Below are positions 14,784-18,361 of a DNA stretch of 18,361 nt, piece by piece. The DNA lies in the NCBI GenBank assembly GCA_012517025.1, contig JAAYVT010000049.1, forward strand, positions 1 to 18,361, in the 5' to 3' direction. This DNA comes from Phyllobacteriaceae bacterium. GTDB lineage: Bacteria; Pseudomonadota; Alphaproteobacteria; Rhizobiales; Ancalomicrobiaceae. The notes beneath the pieces are model-generated. The model was given only the letters and a program-made list of their open reading frames with translations. It was not told where the DNA came from and did not search any database. Both the position numbers and the translations under genes were made by a program. Position 1 is the stretch's first letter, and the number at the start of each line of letters is the position of its first letter.

Positions 14784-16151
14784 ATGGAGTTCGATCGGGA
14801 TCTGTTCGTGATCGGCGCCGGGTCGGGGGGCGTCCGCGCCGCCCGCATCGCCGCGACCCACGGCGCGAAGGTCTCCGTCGCCGAGGACTACCGCGTCGGC
14901 GGCACCTGCGTCATCCGCGGCTGCGTGCCGAAGAAGCTGATGGTCTACGCCGCCCGCTTCGCCGACGACTTCGCCGACGCGAAGGGCTTCGGCTGGTCGG
15001 TCGGCGCGACGTCGCATGACTGGGCGGCCCTGATCGCCGCCAAGGATCGCGAGATCGCCCGGCTCGAGGGAATCTACGCCGCCAATCTCGACCGCGCCGG
15101 CGTCGAGATCCTGCGCACCCGCGCCCGGCTCGATGGCCCCCATCGCGTCCGTCTCGCCGACGGCCGCGTCCTCACCGCCCGCCACGTCCTGATCGCCACC
15201 GGTGGCACGCCGGTGCGCGACGCCGGCTTCCCCGGCTCCGAACTCGCCGCCACCTCCGAAGAGGTGTTCGGCTGGACCCGCCGGCCGGAACGGCTGGTGG
15301 TGGTCGGCGGCGCCTACGTCGCGCTCGAATTCGCCTCGCTCTTCGCCGGGCTCGGCACGAAGGTGACGGTGCTCTATCGCGGCGAGGAGATCCTGCGCGG
15401 CTTCGACGGCGAGGTTCGTCGTCATCTCCACGCCGCACTCGTCGCGCGTGGGCTCGACGTCGTCACCGGCGACCTGCCCACCCGGCTCGAGCGGACGCCG
15501 ACCGGTCTGAAGCTCGAGACGCGCGGCGGTCGGGTGATCGAGACCGACGAAGTGTTGCTCGCCGTCGGTCGCCGCCCGGCGACCCGCGATCTCGGTGTCG
15601 AGACGGTCGACCTCGCCCTCGCCGCCGACGGCTCGATCCCGGTGACCGGGGCGGCGGCGACCAATCTCCCCTGGCTGCATGCCGTCGGCGACGTCACCGG
15701 CCGCGCCGCGCTGACCCCGGTGGCGATTCGCGACGGCCATGCCTTCGCCGACGAGGTCTTCGGCGGGATCCCGCGAGAGGTCTCGCACGAATTGATTCCG
15801 ACCGCCGTCTTCACCACCCCCGAAGTCGGCACCGTCGGTGTCGGCGAGGAGGAGTTGCGGACGGCCGGGACGGCCCATCTGGTCTTCCGCTCGACCTTCC
15901 GCCCGATGCGCGCCACGCTCGCCGGCCGCGACGAGCGGACCTTGATGAAGATCCTGGTCGGCGAGGCGGACGACCGCGTCCTCGGCGTCCACGTCGTCGG
16001 TCCCGACGCCGCCGAGATGATCCAGCTGGTCGCCGTCGCGTTGCGGATGGGGGCGAAGAAGGCCGATTTCGATCGCACCATGGCGCTCCACCCGAGCGCC
16101 GCCGAGGAGCTGGTGACGATGCGGCAGCCCTCCGATCGCTGGCGTCCCTGA
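14784..16151 (+). CDS. gor: glutathione-disulfide reductase
   Basis: This homodimeric FAD enzyme uses NADPH to reduce glutathione disulfide in the cytoplasm and so maintains thiol redox balance. The 455-residue product shows the FAD dinucleotide fold VIGAGSGGVRAAR (9-21) and the redox-active disulfide GGTCVIRGCVPKKL (Cys42, Cys47). The NADPH-binding fold is VVVGGAYVALEFASLF, followed by YRGEEILRGFD, which has the arginines expected for the NADPH phosphate. The FAD-binding second site is HAVGDVTGRAALTPVA, and the C-terminal interface motif LHPSAAEELVTMR carries His436 and Glu441. The NADPH motif has GGAY where most relatives have GGGY. GGAGAGCG precedes the ATG at 14784. It follows the DUF2059 gene by 43 bases and is probably the last gene of the rpiA operon, although no clear terminator was found after it. 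Confidence 0.95.
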   Translation: MEFDRDLFVIGAGSGGVRAARIAATHGAKVSVAEDYRVGGTCVIRGCVPKKLMVYAARFADDFADAKGFGWSVGATSHDWAALIAAKDREIARLEGIYAANLDRAGVEILRTRARLDGPHRVRLADGRVLTARHVLIATGGTPVRDAGFPGSELAATSEEVFGWTRRPERLVVVGGAYVALEFASLFAGLGTKVTVLYRGEEILRGFDGEVRRHLHAALVARGLDVVTGDLPTRLERTPTGLKLETRGGRVIETDEVLLAVGRRPATRDLGVETVDLALAADGSIPVTGAAATNLPWLHAVGDVTGRAALTPVAIRDGHAFADEVFGGIPREVSHELIPTAVFTTPEVGTVGVGEEELRTAGTAHLVFRSTFRPMRATLAGRDERTLMKILVGEADDRVLGVHVVGPDAAEMIQLVAVALRMGAKKADFDRTMALHPSAAEELVTMRQPSDRWRP

Positions 16152-16199
16152 GCCGCGACGGGTCGCCTTCCGGTGGATTCCCTAGGCAGTTGCGGCGAT

Positions 16200-16228
16200 T
16201 TGACCGTGCATCGGCGCGGGGCTATTTT
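16200..16228 (+). promoter_or_regulatory. housekeeping (sigma-70 type) promoter upstream of kup
   Basis: TTGACC (16200-16205) and TATTTT (16223-16228) are separated by exactly 17 bases, a near-consensus pair. The predicted start near 16235 would give a leader of about 210 bases before the kup ATG at 16446. Confidence 0.6.
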
Positions 16229-16255
16229 CCGCCCGTCGAGGAGGGGCGATCGGAG

Positions 16256-16326
16256 GGTCGTGCCCGTCGAGCCGAACCCGGGGAGTCAGTCGAAGCAGTC
16301 TCGATGATCCGACCACCGGCACGACC
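16256..16326 (+). repeat. long-range stem in the kup leader
   Basis: GGTCGTGCC (16256-16264) pairs perfectly with GGCACGACC (16318-16326) and encloses 53 bases. A nested 5-bp stem is possible between 16267-16271 and 16300-16304. It lies inside the leader predicted from the upstream promoter. I could not match it to a known riboswitch, and it does not fold as a tRNA: there is no T-stem, although the length is close. Confidence 0.45.
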
Positions 16327-16371
16327 GTGATCGCACGATGACACGGCGGCCGGTTCCCCGAAAGACGCGAA

Positions 16372-16396
16372 GGAACGCGCGCGCGAGATCGCCGTT
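16372..16396 (+). promoter_or_regulatory. EcfG (general stress sigma) promoter upstream of kup
   Basis: GGAAC (16372-16376), a 16-base spacer and CGTT (16393-16396) match the alphaproteobacterial EcfG promoter consensus GGAAC-N16/17-CGTT exactly. The predicted start near 16404 leaves about 42 bases to the kup ATG. It would place kup under the PhyR-NepR-EcfG general stress response. Confidence 0.65.
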
Positions 16397-16445
16397 TCCT
16401 CTCGTATCGGTTCGTATCCCCGCATCACCTCCCCGAGGAGGGGCC

Positions 16446-18361
16446 ATGGCCCAGAGCGATCAGGAACACCCGACGTCGACCGCCCCCGCTTCGGCGCGAG
16501 CGATCGAGGCGGAGGAGGCGTCGCCCACCCCGTCGTCGTCCGGCGACGACGGCCTCGACGGTGACGCACACGCGTCGACCCACTCCGCCGGCCATGCGCA
16601 TTCCGGTCTCCTCGCCGCGCTCGGCATCGTCTTCGGCGACATCGGCACGTCGCCGATCTACACCCTCGGCACCGCCTTCAAGGTCGGCGTCATCCAGCCG
16701 GTGCCCGCCGACATTCTCGGCTTTCTGTCGCTGATGATCTGGTCGCTCATCATCGTGGTGGGAATATGGTACGCGGTGTTCATCATGCGCGCCGACAACC
16801 GCGGCGAGGGCGGCATCTTCGCCCTGATGGCGCTCGCCCACCGCGCCCGACCGAGGCTCGGCACGCTCGTCGCGGTGCTCGGCATCATCGGCGCCTCGCT
16901 GTTCTACTGCGACGCGGTGATCACCCCGGCGATCTCGGTCCTGTCGGCGGTGGAGGGCATCGCGGTGGCCGCGCCGGCGCTGGAGCCGGTGGTCCTGCCC
17001 TTGGCGGTGGTCATCCTGACGACCCTCTTCGCCGTGCAACGCGGCGGCGCCAGCAAGGTCGGCGGCTGGTTCGGCCCGATCATGCTCGGCTGGTTCGGCC
17101 TGCTCGCCGCCCTCGGCCTCAAACAGATCTTCCTCTATCCCGGTGTGATGATGGCGCTCGACCCCCGTTGGGGCATCGCCTTCCTGTTCCACGCCGGTTG
17201 GGGCGTGTTCGCGGCCCTCGCCGTGGCGGTCCTGGCGGTCACCGGCGCCGAGGCGCTCTACGCCGACATGGGCCACGTCGGCCGCGACGCGGTGCGCCGG
17301 GCCTTCGCCTTCGTGGTCGTGCCGTCGCTGATCCTGGTCTACATGGGGCAGGGCGCCCAGGCGTTGGCCGATCCGCTGCACGGCCACGACGACCCGTTCT
17401 TCCAGATGGTGAGCATCCACTTCCAGCCGTTGCTGGTGATCTTCGCCACCCTTGCCACCGTCATCGCCTCCCAGGCGGTGATCTCCGGCGCCTTCACCGT
17501 CACCCATCAGGCCGCCCATCTCGGCTTCTGGCCGCGCACCGACACCCGCCACACCTCGGCCGCCGAGCGCGGTCAGGTCTACGTGCCGGTGGTCAACATG
17601 GTGCTGTTCATCGCCGTCATCACCATCGTGTTGATGTTCCAGAAGTCGGAGAAGCTCGCCGAGGCCTACGGCTTCTCGGTCACCGGCACCATGGTGGTCA
17701 CCTCGATGCTGGCCTTCCTGGTGGCGCGCGGGGTGTGGGGGTGGTCGCTGTGGCGAGCGATCCCGACCGTCGCCTTCTTCATGATGTTCGACGTCGGCTT
17801 CTTCCTCTCCTGCGCCACCAAGGTGCTGCACGGCGCCTGGTTGCCGTTGGTGATCGGCCTGCTCTTGGTGGTGATCATGGCGGCGTGGCGGATGGGGCGG
17901 CTCCGGCTCGCCCAGCGCCGGCGTCACGAGGGCGTGCCGATCAAGATCGCGCTGTCGGCCTTGCGCAGCCCGCGCATCGAGCACGTGCGCGGCACCGCCA
18001 TCTACATGATGGAGGACCCGGCGCTCGCCCCGCGCTCGTTCCTGCACAACCTGAAGCACAACAAGTGCGCCCACCAGCAGATCGTCTTCATGTCGATCCA
18101 GACCACCGAGGAGCCCTGGGTGGCCGCCGACGAGCGGGTGCAGGTGGAGAACCTCGGCGAGGCGATCGCCCTGGTCCGCGTCCGCTTCGGCTTCATGGAG
18201 ACGCCGGACGTGCCGACCGCCGTCAAGGTGTCGGAGGCGATGGGCGTGCACGTCGACAAGAAGGATCTGTCCTTCTTCGTTTCCCGTGCCCATCTCGTCG
18301 AGGGCGAGGAACGCGGCGTGTGGACGTGGCTGCGCGGCCTCTTCATCTTCCTCTATCGCAA
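16446..18361 (+). CDS. kup: Kup-family low-affinity potassium uptake protein, 3' end cut by window edge
   Basis: Kup proteins import K+ across the inner membrane, probably by proton symport, and matter for osmotic and pH balance. At least 638 residues are present and the frame is open at the window end; by family comparison only about 25 C-terminal residues are missing. The family signature FGDIGTSPIYT lies at 63-73. RADNRGEGGIFAL follows at 115-127, and the later VTGAEALYADMGHVG motif is also conserved. About twelve hydrophobic segments lie between residues 55 and 490, followed by the soluble C-terminal domain (e.g. RGTAIYMMEDP, LSFFVSR). The first ~53 residues form a hydrophilic, Ser/Ala/Asp/His-rich extension. 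GAGGAGGGG lies just upstream of the ATG at 16446. Two promoter candidates precede it, one housekeeping and one EcfG type. It is a separate unit from gor, 294 bp upstream. Confidence 0.95.
   Translation, partial: MAQSDQEHPTSTAPASARAIEAEEASPTPSSSGDDGLDGDAHASTHSAGHAHSGLLAALGIVFGDIGTSPIYTLGTAFKVGVIQPVPADILGFLSLMIWSLIIVVGIWYAVFIMRADNRGEGGIFALMALAHRARPRLGTLVAVLGIIGASLFYCDAVITPAISVLSAVEGIAVAAPALEPVVLPLAVVILTTLFAVQRGGASKVGGWFGPIMLGWFGLLAALGLKQIFLYPGVMMALDPRWGIAFLFHAGWGVFAALAVAVLAVTGAEALYADMGHVGRDAVRRAFAFVVVPSLILVYMGQGAQALADPLHGHDDPFFQMVSIHFQPLLVIFATLATVIASQAVISGAFTVTHQAAHLGFWPRTDTRHTSAAERGQVYVPVVNMVLFIAVITIVLMFQKSEKLAEAYGFSVTGTMVVTSMLAFLVARGVWGWSLWRAIPTVAFFMMFDVGFFLSCATKVLHGAWLPLVIGLLLVVIMAAWRMGRLRLAQRRRHEGVPIKIALSALRSPRIEHVRGTAIYMMEDPALAPRSFLHNLKHNKCAHQQIVFMSIQTTEEPWVAADERVQVENLGEAIALVRVRFGFMETPDVPTAVKVSEAMGVHVDKKDLSFFVSRAHLVEGEERGVWTWLRGLFIFLYR

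Noticed and set aside
16266..16300. Short similarity of the kup leader (CCGAACCCG...AGTCAG) to the c-di-AMP ydaO riboswitch core
   Set aside because: The match is short, the required overall fold is not evident, and these riboswitches are not expected in alphaproteobacteria; only an Infernal search could revive it.
16256..16326. tRNA-like 71-base element closed by a 9-bp stem
   Set aside because: Neither strand offers a T-stem and loop or an anticodon arm in the right place, so it is kept only as a structured leader.
16336..16357. GGAAC on the minus strand as a divergent ECF promoter upstream of kup
   Set aside because: No CGTC/CGTT element occurs at the right distance, and the next minus-strand gene is far away beyond gor.
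16425..18293. 622-residue minus-strand open frame across kup
   Set aside because: Antisense to kup with a His/Asp/Arg-rich shadow composition; kup on the plus strand carries all the family motifs.

Overview
This is a GC-rich, densely coded proteobacterial chromosome segment. It is most likely from an alphaproteobacterium of the Hyphomicrobiales (Rhizobiales) type. That placement is an inference from three things: a class I PHA synthase, the gene order gph / rpiA / DUF2059 / gor / kup, and promoter-like elements matching alphaproteobacterial ECF sigma sites. I see no insertion sequence, prophage, CRISPR array, rRNA or tRNA gene. Thirteen protein genes are supported. The first (class I fumarase, minus strand) and the last (Kup potassium transporter, plus strand) run off the window edges.

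Layout. Bases 1-1621 (minus): class I fumarase. Bases 1867-3711 (minus): class I poly(3-hydroxyalkanoate) synthase, ended by a very strong hairpin and preceded by an AT-rich promoter region with an FNR/FixK-like box and a 7-bp dyad. Bases 3888-4604 (minus): a left-handed beta-helix acetyltransferase of the phosphonate-associated family. Bases 4826-9386 (plus): fructose-1,6-bisphosphatase, transketolase and class II aldolase of the Calvin-cycle subtype. These are separated by 205-267 bp gaps, and there is an intrinsic terminator after fbp and another after fba. Bases 9548-11278 (minus): a stress-type operon of secreted YxWxxD-repeat protein, ECF sigma factor and membrane anti-sigma factor, with a matching ECF-type promoter at its head. 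Bases 11470-11730 (minus): a small exported protein. Bases 11925-12617 (plus): ribulose-phosphate epimerase, convergent with phosphoglycolate phosphatase (12620-13291, minus). Bases 13482-16151 (plus): rpiA, a DUF2059 exported protein and glutathione reductase. Bases 16446-end (plus): kup.

How the genes fit together. fbp, tkt, fba, rpe and rpiA cover much of the regenerative phase of the Calvin cycle and the non-oxidative pentose phosphate pathway. gph would remove 2-phosphoglycolate. No RuBisCO, phosphoribulokinase or cbbR lies in the window, so CO2 fixation is possible but not shown. PHA synthase and fumarase add carbon storage and the TCA cycle. Glutathione reductase, the ECF module and kup add redox, envelope and osmotic stress functions.

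The most noteworthy signals are regulatory. kup has a near-consensus housekeeping promoter, then a structured leader, then a perfect EcfG (general stress) promoter match. The ECF operon carries its own GGAAGG-N16-CGTCTA promoter candidate. I do not see a clearly new enzymatic or defence system. The best candidate for something under-described is the ECF operon whose first gene is an exported YxWxxD protein.
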